From Pseudomonas frederiksbergensis (GTDB lineage Bacteria; Pseudomonadota; Gammaproteobacteria; Pseudomonadales; Pseudomonadaceae): 64,000 nt of DNA. A model generated the notes under the pieces. The model was not told where the DNA came from and searched no databases. It saw nothing but the letters and a program-made list of their open reading frames with translations. The stretch is from positions 62,001 through 126,000 of the forward strand of contig NZ_MOBR01000008.1 of assembly GCF_003732705.1 (NCBI RefSeq), read 5' to 3'. This document shows, one piece after another, positions 1 through 9,761 of the stretch. Position 1 is the first letter of the stretch, and each line of letters opens with the position of its first letter. Position numbers and translations under genes: made by a program.

Positions 1-172
1 TCTCGGTGTACGGCGGGATGGCCACGTCGGCTTCGGCGAAGCTGATCTTCAGGACGATGAAGAACGGCAGCATGAAAAACATGAACAGCCAAATGAACGG
101 AACCCCGATGACCAGTTGGCGGCCACCGGGAATTATTCGATTGAGGCGGCGTTTGAATTTGCGCATGTTCAT
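1..172 (-). CDS. spuG: Polyamine ABC transporter permease SpuG/PotH (5' part only)
   Basis: The first 57 codons of an inner-membrane permease are present; the gene runs off the left edge. The N-terminus is basic (MNMRKFKRRLNR) and is followed by a hydrophobic segment at about residues 21-43, as in PotH-type permeases that import putrescine or spermidine with a PotG/PotA ATPase. The start ATG at 172 overlaps the stop of spuF in an ATGA, so the two are translationally coupled. A second in-frame ATG lies at 166. Identity rests on the first segment and on its place after spuF in a spuBCDEFG array. Confidence 0.85.
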   Translation of the reverse strand, partial: MNMRKFKRRLNRIIPGGRQLVIGVPFIWLFMFFMLPFFIVLKISFAEADVAIPPYTE

Positions 173-1311
173 GAGCGAAGTACCACGCCGCTGTCGTCTT
201 CCCAGTACACGTAGACCTGATCGCCCCAGGTCGGACGCTGGCCACGGCGCTCGGCGTTGGCGACGAAGGACTGCACAAGCTTGCCGCTCGGCAATTCGAC
301 GTAGAACACCGAGTGACCGCCGAGGTAGGCGATGTCATGCACCTTGCCGCTGGACCAGTTGTACTCGCAGGTCGGCATTTCGGCGGTGACCAGCAGTTTC
401 TCCGGACGGATCGCGTAGGTGACGGATTTGTCCTGCACCGAAGTGCTGATGCCGTGGCCGACGTAGATCTGCCGATCCAGGTCTTTGCAGGTGATGGTCG
501 CGTGGCCTTCGGCGTCGTCGATCACTTCGCCTTCGAAGATGTTGACGTTGCCGATGAACTCGCAAACCAAACGGCTGGTCGGGGTTTCGTAGATGTCGAT
601 CGGGCTGCCGATCTGGGCGATCCAGCCCAAGTGCATGATTGCGATGCGCTCGGCCATGGTCATGGCTTCTTCCTGGTCGTGGGTCACCATGACGCAGGTT
701 ACGCCGACGCGCTCGATGATCTCCACCAGCTCCAGCTGCATTTGCGAACGCAGTTTTTTATCCAGCGCACCCATCGGTTCGTCGAGCAGCAACAGCTTCG
801 GCCGCTTGGCCAGCGAACGGGCCAGGGCCACACGCTGACGCTGGCCGCCGGACAACTGATGCGGCTTGCGCTTGGCGTACTGGGTCATCTGAACCAGCTT
901 GAGCATGTCCGCGACACGGGCATCGACTTCAGCGGCGGGGATCTTGTCCTGCTTGAGGCCGAAGGCGATGTTCTGCGCCACGGTCATGTGCGGGAACAGC
1001 GCATAGGACTGGAACATCATGTTGATCGGTCGCTCGTACGGCGGCATCTCGGTGATGTCGACGCCGTCGAGGTAAATGCGCCCCTCCGTGGGCCGTTCAA
1101 ACCCTGCGAGCATGCGCAGCAAGGTGGATTTGCCCGATCCCGAGCCGCCGAGCAGGGCGAAGATCTCGCCTTTCTTGATTTCCAGGGACACGTCGTCCAC
1201 GGCAATCGTCTCGTCGAACTTCTTCGTGACCCGGTCGATTTTGACCAACACCTGTTTCGGTGATTGGTCGCCCTCGAGGGCTTTCTTATAGGCGCCGGAG
1301 GCAACTGCCAT
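169..1311 (-). CDS. spuF: Polyamine ABC transporter ATP-binding protein SpuF/PotA
   Basis: This 380-residue cytoplasmic ATPase energises polyamine uptake. Walker A (GGSGSGKS) is at residues 55-62, the ABC signature LSGGQ at 153-157 and Walker B (LLLLDEP) at 173-179. The last ~120 residues are the TOBE-type regulatory domain of the PotA/CysA group. The N-terminus (MAVASGAYKKALEG) matches my recollection of Pseudomonas SpuF. It lies 73 bp after spuE and overlaps spuG by 4 bp, so it forms the ATPase of the SpuD/SpuE-SpuF-SpuG/H importer. Confidence 0.95.
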   Translation of the reverse strand: MAVASGAYKKALEGDQSPKQVLVKIDRVTKKFDETIAVDDVSLEIKKGEIFALLGGSGSGKSTLLRMLAGFERPTEGRIYLDGVDITEMPPYERPINMMFQSYALFPHMTVAQNIAFGLKQDKIPAAEVDARVADMLKLVQMTQYAKRKPHQLSGGQRQRVALARSLAKRPKLLLLDEPMGALDKKLRSQMQLELVEIIERVGVTCVMVTHDQEEAMTMAERIAIMHLGWIAQIGSPIDIYETPTSRLVCEFIGNVNIFEGEVIDDAEGHATITCKDLDRQIYVGHGISTSVQDKSVTYAIRPEKLLVTAEMPTCEYNWSSGKVHDIAYLGGHSVFYVELPSGKLVQSFVANAERRGQRPTWGDQVYVYWEDDSGVVLRS

Positions 1312-1384
1312 TTACGAAACTCCCAGAAAAAAAGAGTGCAGTTCGCCCGAGGTGGGCCAACCTTGGATAGTTTGAGCCTTGAAG

Positions 1385-2524
<1,140 letters not shown>

Positions 2525-2617
2525 TTACATGACAGCCATGGCTGCCTGGCAACAAAACCGGCGCGCAACTTACCCTCGATAAACCATTCCAGCAAAACTT
2601 TCTGTCATTTAATTATT

Positions 2618-2652
2618 CCTGTTGCCGCCACCGCGCAGGCGGCGGCAACAGG
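2618..2652 (-). promoter_or_regulatory. Strong GC-rich stem-loop between spuD and spuE
   Basis: A near-perfect inverted repeat (CCTGTTGCCGCC / GGCGGCAACAGG) sits 18 bp after the spuD stop. On the minus strand it is followed by an A/T-mixed stretch and not a clean U-run. It therefore looks more like an mRNA-stabilising or attenuating hairpin than a full terminator. Such hairpins behind binding-protein genes commonly raise their expression over downstream transporter genes; that role is inferred here. Confidence 0.6.
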
Positions 2653-2670
2653 TTGTTACCTCAAACCGGC

Positions 2671-3780
2671 TTATTTACCGGACTTGATCTTGGTCCAGCT
2701 GCGGGTCAGGTCACGCTGGGTGGCCGCCGGCAAATCGGCAATCGCATACAACTTGGCCTGCACATCGGCAGTCGGGTAGATGCCCGGGTCCGAGGTGATG
2801 TCCTTGCTCACGAACTGGGTCGCTTCAGCGTTACCGTTAGGAAAACGCACGGCGTTGGTGATGTCGGCCATCACTTTGGGCTGCAACAGGTAGTTCATGA
2901 ACTTGTAGGCACCGTCGACGTTTTCCGCGTCTTTCGGAATCGCGACCATGTCGTAGAAGCTGCCAGCGCCTTCCTTCGGAATGGCGTAGCTGACTTTGAC
3001 CTTGTCACCGGCTTCAGCAGCACGGGACTTGGCTTGTTGCACGTCACCCGAGTAACCGACGGCCACGCAGATGTTGCCGTTGGCCAGGTCGGAGATGTAC
3101 TTGGACGAGTGGAAGTAAGTAACGGAAGGACGAATTTTGAGGAACAGCTCTTCGGCTTTCTTGATGTCTTCTTTCTTCTGGCTGTCGGTTGGCAGGCCCA
3201 GGTAGTGCAGCGCGACCGGCAGCATTTCGGTCGGCGAATCGAGGAAGCTCACACCGCAGCCCTTGAGCTTGGCGATGTTTTCAGGCTTGAACAGGGTGTC
3301 CCAGGAATCGATGGTGTCGACGCCCAACGCGGCTTTGACTTTTTCCGGGTTGTAACCGATGCCGATCGAGCCCCACATGTAAGGGAAGGCGTGTTTGTTG
3401 TCCGGGTCGCTGACGGAAACCGCTTTAAGCAGCGACTTGTTCAGGTTGCCGTAGTTGGACAGCTTGGACTTGTCCAGCTCCTGATAAACCCCGGCCTTGA
3501 TTTGCTTGGCAAGGAAGTTGTTCGACGGCACGACCACGTCATAGCCGGACTTGCCTGCCAGCAACTTGGCTTCCAGGGTTTCGTTGCTGTCGAAAACGTC
3601 GTAAACCACTTTGATCCCGGACTCTTTCTCGAAGTTCGCGATGGTGTCCGGTGCAATGTAGTCGGACCAGTTGTAGACGTGCAGCACCTTGTCATCGGCC
3701 TGTACTGCACCCGCCATCACGCCCATCAGGGACACGGCGAGGAGGGTCTTGCCAGCTATCTTCATACCTAATGCCTTCAT
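2671..3780 (-). CDS. spuD: Periplasmic putrescine-binding protein SpuD/PotF
   Basis: This 369-residue PotF-family binding protein has a signal peptide ending at about VMAGAVQA and a mature region starting [19 protein letters not shown]. Family segments include [42 protein letters not shown] and the C-terminus [11 protein letters not shown]. The ATG at 3780 has a GGAG about 11 bases upstream and is preferred over an upstream start that would add a lysine-rich tail. It lies between spuC and spuE and supplies ligand to SpuF/G/H. Confidence 0.93.
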   Translation of the reverse strand: MKALGMKIAGKTLLAVSLMGVMAGAVQADDKVLHVYNWSDYIAPDTIANFEKESGIKVVYDVFDSNETLEAKLLAGKSGYDVVVPSNNFLAKQIKAGVYQELDKSKLSNYGNLNKSLLKAVSVSDPDNKHAFPYMWGSIGIGYNPEKVKAALGVDTIDSWDTLFKPENIAKLKGCGVSFLDSPTEMLPVALHYLGLPTDSQKKEDIKKAEELFLKIRPSVTYFHSSKYISDLANGNICVAVGYSGDVQQAKSRAAEAGDKVKVSYAIPKEGAGSFYDMVAIPKDAENVDGAYKFMNYLLQPKVMADITNAVRFPNGNAEATQFVSKDITSDPGIYPTADVQAKLYAIADLPAATQRDLTRSWTKIKSGK

Positions 3781-3949
3781 GTGGGTAATGCTCCAATTTT
3801 TCTTTTTAACCACGCGCTCAGCGGCCTGTTACTGGGCATCCGAACAACCGGTAGTCTGGCAAGTTCCGAGGCAGGCTTTCAAGGAAAGACCCATCCTTTA
3901 TTTGCACTGGGCGAAGTGCCGACCGCACACCTCGCCCAGAGCCTAGCAC

Positions 3950-5314
3950 TTAGCCCTGCAACGCACTCAGGGTCAGGTCCAGACACTTGCGTGCCTTGGT
4001 CACCAACTCATCGATTTCCGCCTCGGTAATCACCAGTGGCGGGGAAATGATCATGGTGTCGCCCACGGCACGCATGATCAGGCCGTTGTCGAAGCAGAAG
4101 GTGCGGCAAATCATGCCCACGCCCTTGCCTTCGTAACGTTTGCGAGTGGCTTTGTCCTGGACCAGTTCGATGGCTCCCAACATGCCTACACCGCGCACTT
4201 CCCCCACCAACGGGTGATCGCTCAGTTCCCTCAGACGCTTTTGCAAATAGGGTGCCGTTTCGGCATGGACGCGCTCGATAATTTTCTCTTCGCGCAGGAT
4301 GCGGATGTTTTCCAGTGCCACCGCAGCCGCCACCGGGTGCCCGGAATACGTGAAACCGTGGTTGAAATCGCCGCCCTCGTTGAGCACCTTCACCACGTCG
4401 TCACGCACGATCAACCCACCCATCGGGATGTAGCCGGAGGTCAGGCCTTTGGCGATGGTCATCATGTCGGGCTTGAGGTCGTAGTAATCGCTACCGAACC
4501 ACTCACCGGTGCGGCCAAAACCACAGATCACTTCGTCCGCCACGAACAGGATGTCGTACTTGGCGAGGATTTCCTTGATGCGCGGCCAGTAGCTGTCGGG
4601 CGGAACAATCACGCCACCGGCACCCTGGATCGGCTCGGCAATAAAGGCACCGACGTTGTCCACGCCGAGTTCCAGAATCTTCTCTTCCAGCTGATTGGCG
4701 GCCCAGATACCGAACTCGTCCGGGCTCATGTCGCCACCTTCACCGAACCAGTACGGCTGGGCGATGTGGACGATGCCCGGGATCGGCAAGTCGCCTTGTT
4801 CGTGCATGTACGTCATGCCACCCAGGCTCGCGCCGGCCACGGTGGAACCGTGATAACCGTTCTTGCGACTGATGATGACTTTCTTGTTCGGCTGGCCCTT
4901 GATCGCCCAATAGTGGCGGACCATACGCAGCATGGTGTCATTGCCTTCCGAGCCCGAACCGGTGAAGAACACGTGGTTCATGCCTTCCGGCGCGATGTCG
5001 GAAATGGCTTTTGCCAGTTCCAGGACCGGCGGGTGGGCGGTCTGGAAGAACAGGTTGTAATAAGGCAGTTCGCGCATTTGTTTGGCGGCGGCGTCGGCCA
5101 GTTCATCGCGACCGTAACCGATCGCTACGCACCACAGGCCGGCCATGCCGTCGAGGATCTTGTTGCCTTCACTGTCCCAAAGATAAACGCCCTTGGCGCT
5201 GGTGATGATGCGCGGGCCTTTCTCCTTGAGCTGTTTGAAATCGCTGAACGGCGCCAAGTGGTGATCGCTGCTCAAGGCTTGCCATTCACGGGTTTGCGGG
5301 TTGTTGCTGGTCAT
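3950..5314 (-). CDS. spuC: Putrescine (polyamine):pyruvate aminotransferase SpuC
   Basis: This 454-residue class-III PLP aminotransferase shows the cofactor-binding FTGSGSEGND (residues 118-126), the VADEVICGFGR stretch near 258-268 and the Schiff-base Lys289 in TIAKG. In Pseudomonas, SpuC transfers the amino group of putrescine or related amines to pyruvate, giving 4-aminobutyraldehyde. The start ATG has an AGGAG Shine-Dalgarno eight bases upstream. It follows spuB after 58 bp in the same operon. Close paralogues act on other omega-amines, so substrate is inferred from context. Confidence 0.93.
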   Translation of the reverse strand: MTSNNPQTREWQALSSDHHLAPFSDFKQLKEKGPRIITSAKGVYLWDSEGNKILDGMAGLWCVAIGYGRDELADAAAKQMRELPYYNLFFQTAHPPVLELAKAISDIAPEGMNHVFFTGSGSEGNDTMLRMVRHYWAIKGQPNKKVIISRKNGYHGSTVAGASLGGMTYMHEQGDLPIPGIVHIAQPYWFGEGGDMSPDEFGIWAANQLEEKILELGVDNVGAFIAEPIQGAGGVIVPPDSYWPRIKEILAKYDILFVADEVICGFGRTGEWFGSDYYDLKPDMMTIAKGLTSGYIPMGGLIVRDDVVKVLNEGGDFNHGFTYSGHPVAAAVALENIRILREEKIIERVHAETAPYLQKRLRELSDHPLVGEVRGVGMLGAIELVQDKATRKRYEGKGVGMICRTFCFDNGLIMRAVGDTMIISPPLVITEAEIDELVTKARKCLDLTLSALQG

Positions 5315-5372
5315 GCGAATTCTCCTGTTTTTGCAGTGAGAGGCGCGGAATATCCATCCGCGCCCCGGCGCA

Positions 5373-6731
5373 TCAGACGGCGAAGAGCAGGAATTCCCGC
5401 TCCCACGAACTGATCACGCGCTTGAAGTTTTCATGCTCGGCCCGCTTGACCGCGACGTAGCCAGTAATGAATTTCTTGCCCAGGTATTTCTCGATAGTCG
5501 CGCTGTTTTCCATGCGATCCAGCGCGTCCTCGATGGTCAGTGGCAGGCGCAGGTTGCGGCGTTCATAGCCACGCCCCACCACCGGCGCACTCGGGTTCAA
5601 GCCTTCGACCATGCCGATGTAACCGCAGAGCAGGCTCGCGGCAATCGCCAGGTACGGGTTGGCGTCGGCGCCCGGCAGGCGGTTTTCCACCCGACGGTTT
5701 TGCGGCCCGGCATCCGGTACGCGCAGGCCCACGGTGCGGTTCTCTTCGCCCCACTCCACGTTTACCGGTGCCGAGGTGTCCGGCAGGAAGCGGCGGAACG
5801 AGTTGACGTTGGGCGCGAACAGCGGCAGCAATTCCGGAATCAGTTTTTGCAGGCCACCGATGTGGTGCAGGAACAACTGGCTCATGGTTCCGTCTTCATT
5901 GGAGAAGACGTTCTTGCCGGTTTCGATGTCGATGATGCTCTGGTGCAAGTGCATCGCGCTGCCCGGCTCGCCGGTCATGGGCTTGGCCATGAAGGTCGCC
6001 GCCACGTCGTGCTTGAGCGCGGCTTCGCGCATGGTGCGCTTGAACACCAGGATCTGGTCGGCCAGGGACAGGGCATCACCGTGACGGAAGTTGATTTCCA
6101 TCTGCGCCGTGCCGTCCTCGTGGATCAGCGTGTCGAGGTCCAGCTCCTGCAGTTCGCACCAGTCGTAGACGTCTTCGAACAACGGGTCGAATTCGTTCGC
6201 TGCTTCAATGGAGAACGACTGGCGACCGGTTTCCGGGCGACCGGAACGGCCAATCGGCGGTTGCAGCGGGAAGTCCGGGTCCTCGCAGCGCTTGGTCAGG
6301 TAAAACTCCATTTCCGGCGCTACGATCGGCTGCCAGCCACGGTCGGCATAGAGTTTCAACACCTTCTTCAATACGTTGCGCGGCGACAGCTCGATTGGGT
6401 TGCCTTGCTTGTCGTAGGTGTCGTGGATCACCTGAGCGGTGGGCTCGATGGACCAAGGCACCAGAAACACCGCGTTCTGGTCGGGGCGGCAGATCATGTC
6501 GATGTCGGCCGGGTCGAGCAGTTCGTAATAGATGTCGTCTTCGACATAGTCGCCGGTCACGGTCTGCAATAGAACGCTCTCGGGCAGGCGCATGCCTTTT
6601 TCGGCAATGAACTTGTTGGTCGGCGAAATCTTGCCCCGGGTGATCCCGGTCAAGTCGGCGATCATGCATTCGACTTCTGTGATCTTGTGGTCTTTCAACC
6701 AATCGGTGAGCTGGTCGAGGTTGTTACTCAT
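5373..6731 (-). CDS. spuB: Glutamylpolyamine synthetase SpuB (glutamine synthetase family)
   Basis: This 452-residue GlnA-like enzyme has the N-terminal beta-grasp and C-terminal catalytic parts, with the motifs NFRHGDALSLADQ, MHLHQS and NRRVENRLPGADANPYLA. The PuuA/SpuB/SpuI subfamily ligates glutamate to polyamines, the first step of the gamma-glutamyl route. It heads the intact part of the operon, and its paralogue spuI is divergent at 7427. The upstream gene normally found here (spuA) survives only as a fragment. Confidence 0.93.
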   Translation of the reverse strand: MSNNLDQLTDWLKDHKITEVECMIADLTGITRGKISPTNKFIAEKGMRLPESVLLQTVTGDYVEDDIYYELLDPADIDMICRPDQNAVFLVPWSIEPTAQVIHDTYDKQGNPIELSPRNVLKKVLKLYADRGWQPIVAPEMEFYLTKRCEDPDFPLQPPIGRSGRPETGRQSFSIEAANEFDPLFEDVYDWCELQELDLDTLIHEDGTAQMEINFRHGDALSLADQILVFKRTMREAALKHDVAATFMAKPMTGEPGSAMHLHQSIIDIETGKNVFSNEDGTMSQLFLHHIGGLQKLIPELLPLFAPNVNSFRRFLPDTSAPVNVEWGEENRTVGLRVPDAGPQNRRVENRLPGADANPYLAIAASLLCGYIGMVEGLNPSAPVVGRGYERRNLRLPLTIEDALDRMENSATIEKYLGKKFITGYVAVKRAEHENFKRVISSWEREFLLFAV

Positions 6732-6767
6732 AAATGCCTCTGGGCTGAGTTTCCTGACTCTTATAAG

Positions 6768-7148
6768 TCAGGCGTTGTTTGACGCGTCGGCGTCGCGTGT
6801 TACAGATTGCCACTGCAAGGGCCGCGCACAAACACTCGCCGCGACCATGGCGTGGGGCAGGGAGAGCGTAGTCGGGCGTGCAGAATCATGAGCAGGGCCT
6901 GACGCATTGGTCGGGCCGCTGAAGAGAAACGGTTCTATATTGGGAGTAAGGTCGGTAAAGAGAATGTCGTGCGGACCGTCCAGAATATCGGACGGGGCCA
7001 GCGAGGCCACCGGGGAAGGAAGAGTCGACGGCACGCCATTGGCAATGAAGGCCTTGGTGTGAACGCAACGATCGCCACTGATGTGATAAGCATGCAGACC
7101 GATCTGCCCAGAGCAGACGGCGACGCCGATTAACGGCAGGCGAGACAT
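6768..7148 (-). pseudogene. spuA: Truncated remnant of spuA (class-I glutamine amidotransferase, gamma-glutamyl-polyamine hydrolase type)
   Basis: The 126-codon open frame begins MSRLPLIGVAVCSGQIGLHA, the typical SpuA/PuuD N-terminus. It keeps recognisable SpuA-like blocks: HISGD near residue 22, ILFTDLTPNIEP near 62-73, GPTNASGPAHDSAR near 78-91 and LPHAMVAASV near 96. It then breaks just before the GICRG nucleophile elbow and ends in unrelated sequence. Intact members are about 250 residues with a Cys-His-Glu triad; none of the triad is left. It sits where spuA belongs, between spuB and spuI. I infer an internal/3' deletion with later drift. Confidence 0.82.
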
Positions 7149-7426
7149 GAAGCACCCCGGTATTATTGCTGTTATGGGTTTGAATCGAGCTTAGCCTTGT
7201 TCATTTTTTTACACAACACCCCCGTAAAAAATACAACACGGCCCGCTCAAGCCCGCGGGCGACAAAGCGCTCAAAGGCATAAAAACGCCCCAAACTGCCT
7301 CAAAAAAGCCTTGTGAGCGCTTTTTTAGGGCAAAAAAGGCCTCGCTTGACTTCGGCATGCCGTTCGGGTTGACTGAAACCCGAAGAGATCAATGATTGAT
7401 ATTTTTAACAACAAAGGTGTTGCATC
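7149..7426. promoter_or_regulatory. Divergent spuA'/spuI promoter region
   Basis: This 278-bp gap separates the minus-strand spu operon from plus-strand spuI. It is locally A/T-rich, with runs such as TTTTTTACAC near 7205 and GCGCTTTTTTAGGGC near 7318. Partly repeated GGCCTCGCTTGACTTCGGCATGCC-like elements lie at about 7338-7380. I cannot place a confident -35/-10 pair or a sigma-54 site. An AACAACAA element at 7407-7414 overlaps the spuI leader. Confidence 0.5.
7407..7414 (+). promoter_or_regulatory. Candidate Hfq/Crc catabolite-activity (CA) motif at the spuI ribosome-binding site
   Basis: AACAACAA fits the AANAANAA consensus bound by Hfq with Crc in Pseudomonas. It touches the AAGG Shine-Dalgarno of spuI. 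This position would allow carbon catabolite repression of translation. Confidence 0.5.
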
Positions 7427-8803
7427 ATGTCGGTACCCCCGCGTGCCGTTCAGCTTAACGAAGCGAACGCGTTCCTTAAGGAACATCCTGAGGTTCTGTA
7501 CGTTGACCTTCTGATTGCGGATATGAATGGTGTGGTGCGCGGCAAGCGCATTGAACGCACCAGCCTCCACAAGGTTTACGAGAAAGGCATCAACCTGCCG
7601 GCCTCTCTATTTGCTCTGGATATCAATGGCTCGACGGTGGAAAGCACCGGCCTGGGCCTGGACATCGGCGATGCTGACCGAATCTGCTATCCAATCCCTG
7701 ACACCCTGTGCAATGAGCCTTGGCAAAAGCGCCCTACCGCGCAACTGTTAATGACCATGCACGAAATCGAAGGTGAACCTTTCTTCGCGGATCCCCGTGA
7801 AGTGCTGCGCCAGGTTGTGACCAAGTTCGATGACATGGGTCTGACGATCTGTGCCGCGTTCGAACTGGAGTTCTACCTGATCGACCAGGAGAACGTGAAC
7901 GGCCGACCGCAACCGCCGCGCTCGCCGATCTCCGGCAAACGCCCGCATTCGACTCAGGTCTACCTGATCGACGACCTCGACGAATACGTCGACTGCCTCC
8001 AGGACATTCTGGAAGGTGCGAAAGAGCAAGGCATCCCGGCCGACGCCATCGTCAAGGAAAGTGCCCCGGCGCAGTTCGAAGTGAACCTGCACCACGTGGC
8101 CGATCCGATCAAGGCTTGCGACTATGCAGTCCTGCTCAAGCGCCTGATCAAGAACATCGCCTACGACCATGAAATGGACACCACCTTCATGGCCAAGCCT
8201 TACCCAGGCCAGGCGGGTAATGGTCTGCACGTCCACATTTCGATTCTCGACCGAGACGGCAAGAATATTTTTGCCAGTGAGGATCCCGAGCAGAACGCCG
8301 CACTGCGTCACGCGATCGGCGGTGTGCTCGAGACCCTACCGGCGCAGATGGCTTTCCTCTGCCCGAACGTCAACTCGTACCGTCGTTTCGGCGCACAGTT
8401 CTACGTGCCGAACTCGCCGTGCTGGGGCCTGGATAACCGCACCGTGGCGATTCGCGTCCCGACCGGTTCTTCTGATGCCGTGCGTATCGAACACCGGGTT
8501 GCCGGTGCCGATGCCAACCCGTACCTGCTGATGGCTTCGGTCCTGGCAGGCGTGCACCACGGCCTGACCAACAAGATCGAGCCGGGCGCGCCCGTGGAAG
8601 GCAACTCCTACGAGCAGAACGAGCAAAGCCTGCCGAACAACCTGCGCGATGCATTGCGTGAGCTGGACGACAGCGAAGTCATGGCCAAGTACATCGATCC
8701 GAAATACATCGATATCTTCGTGGCCTGCAAGGAAAGTGAGCTGGAGGAGTTCGAACACTCCATCTCCGACCTTGAGTACAACTGGTACCTGCATACCGTT
8801 TAA
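7427..8803 (+). CDS. spuI: Glutamylpolyamine synthetase SpuI/PauA (glutamine synthetase family)
   Basis: This 458-residue GlnA-family ligase carries the motifs EVNLHHVADPIKACDYA, GLHVHIS and RIEHRVAGADANPYLL, and ends at the usual family length. The family attaches L-glutamate to putrescine or other polyamines using ATP. It is divergent from the spu operon, as in P. aeruginosa, and monocistronic, closed by a strong terminator at 8815. The start is set by AAAGG about 9 bases before the ATG. Confidence 0.93.
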   Translation: MSVPPRAVQLNEANAFLKEHPEVLYVDLLIADMNGVVRGKRIERTSLHKVYEKGINLPASLFALDINGSTVESTGLGLDIGDADRICYPIPDTLCNEPWQKRPTAQLLMTMHEIEGEPFFADPREVLRQVVTKFDDMGLTICAAFELEFYLIDQENVNGRPQPPRSPISGKRPHSTQVYLIDDLDEYVDCLQDILEGAKEQGIPADAIVKESAPAQFEVNLHHVADPIKACDYAVLLKRLIKNIAYDHEMDTTFMAKPYPGQAGNGLHVHISILDRDGKNIFASEDPEQNAALRHAIGGVLETLPAQMAFLCPNVNSYRRFGAQFYVPNSPCWGLDNRTVAIRVPTGSSDAVRIEHRVAGADANPYLLMASVLAGVHHGLTNKIEPGAPVEGNSYEQNEQSLPNNLRDALRELDDSEVMAKYIDPKYIDIFVACKESELEEFEHSISDLEYNWYLHTV

Positions 8804-8814
8804 GTGGTTGCAGT

Positions 8815-8858
8815 AAAAAAAACGCCGCAGGCTTCACCGCTTGCGGCGTTTTTTTATG
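8815..8858 (+). terminator. Rho-independent terminator of spuI
   Basis: An A-run, the hairpin AACGCCGCAGG/CCGCTTGCGGCGTT and a run of seven T lie 11 bp after the spuI stop codon. Confidence 0.9.
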
Positions 8859-8872
8859 GCCGCCTGCGGCGG

Positions 8873-8939
8873 TTCGCGGGCAAGCCTCGCTCCTACAGAT
8901 TGCAACACGAGACCTGTAGGAGCGAGGCTTGCCCGCGAA
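8873..8939. repeat. REP pair, tail-to-tail
   Basis: CGCGGGCAAGCCTCGCTCCTAC is followed 15 bp later by its inverse. This is the common Pseudomonas GTAGGAGCGAGGCTTGCCCGCG repeat. Here the two arms are in the opposite relative order to the other REP pairs in this window. Confidence 0.85.
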
Positions 8940-9003
8940 GGCGTCCGACAAGACAACATCAAACCCTGCTCGTACAATGCCCGCTGCCCCGCAGGAGACG
9001 CCA

Positions 9004-9636
9004 ATGACCCGCCCCGCCCCTATCCGCAAACCCCGCGCACGCAGTCAGGCGCGGATCGATTCGATCCTCGATGCCGCCCGCACGCTGCTGGCCGCCGAGG
9101 GCGTGGCCAGCCTGTCGATCTACAGCGTCGCCGAGCGCGCAGAGATCCCGCCGTCGTCGGTCTACCACTTCTTCGCCAGCGTCCCGGCGCTACTCGAAGG
9201 GCTGACGGCCGATGTCCACGCCGCGTTCCGCGCCTGCCTGCAAGAACCGATTGATCACGACGCGCTGCATGACTGGCGCGACCTGTCGCGGCTGGTCGAG
9301 CAACGTATGCTCGATATCTACGACGAAGACGCCGCCGCCCGCCAGTTGATCCTCGCGCAACACGGCCTGACCGAAGTCACCCAGGCCGACCGTCAACACG
9401 ACCTCGAGCTGGGCGATCTGATGCACACGTTGTTCGACCATCACTTCGAACTGCCGAGGCTGCCGATGGACGTCGATGTGTTTGCGTTGGCCATGGAGTT
9501 GGGCGACCGCGTCTATGCGCGCTCGGTGCAGCAACATGGGCAGATCACCCCGCGCATGGCTGAGGAAGGGATGCGAGTGTTCGATGCGTATCTGGGGCTT
9601 TACCTGCCGCCGTATCTGCCCAAACGCACTCTCTGA
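9004..9636 (+). CDS. TetR-family transcriptional regulator
   Basis: This 210-residue protein has a TetR-type N-terminal helix-turn-helix. It opens with a basic segment, then RIDSILDAARTLLAAEGVAS, and the recognition region IPPSSVYHFFASVPAL lies near residues 45-60. The C-terminal ligand domain is all-helical and I do not recognise its ligand. The ATG at 9004 is chosen because AGGAGA stands 6 bases upstream; an upstream frame extension would run into the REP. It is convergent with the ssu operon, so regulation of ssu is possible but unsupported. The stop codon is the first base triplet overlapping a structured repeat. Confidence 0.85.
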   Translation: MTRPAPIRKPRARSQARIDSILDAARTLLAAEGVASLSIYSVAERAEIPPSSVYHFFASVPALLEGLTADVHAAFRACLQEPIDHDALHDWRDLSRLVEQRMLDIYDEDAAARQLILAQHGLTEVTQADRQHDLELGDLMHTLFDHHFELPRLPMDVDVFALAMELGDRVYARSVQQHGQITPRMAEEGMRVFDAYLGLYLPPYLPKRTL

Positions 9637-9739
9637 TCGTTCCCACGCTCCGCGTGGGAATGCCTCTAGGGACGCTCTGCGTTCCAATGGGACGCGGAGC
9701 GTCCCGGGCTTCATTCCCACGCAGAGCGTGGGAACGATC
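9635..9739. repeat. 105-bp three-hairpin repeat, copy 1
   Basis: The outer inverted ends GATCGTTCCCACGCTC and GAGCGTGGGAACGATC enclose a 5' hairpin and a central GACGCTCTGCGT/ACGCGGAGCGTC hairpin. It lies between the convergent tetR and ssuF ends, and its first bases form part of the tetR stop. Further copies are at 14697, 22041 and 35604. Confidence 0.85.
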
Positions 9740-9761
9740 GGCGCTTACCTTTCGGCGTTGC

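Noticed and set aside
4214..5413. Long plus-strand open frame of 399 codons antisense to spuC
   Set aside because: It follows from the high-GC third-position bias of spuC. The translation is low-complexity H/V/D/R-rich and matches no family. The same holds for other antisense frames, e.g. 15793-17202 over the porin and 39821-41578 over pepP.
7325..7570. 81-codon minus-strand frame over the spuI start
   Set aside because: It overlaps the spuI promoter and coding start in antisense, without ribosome site or family resemblance.
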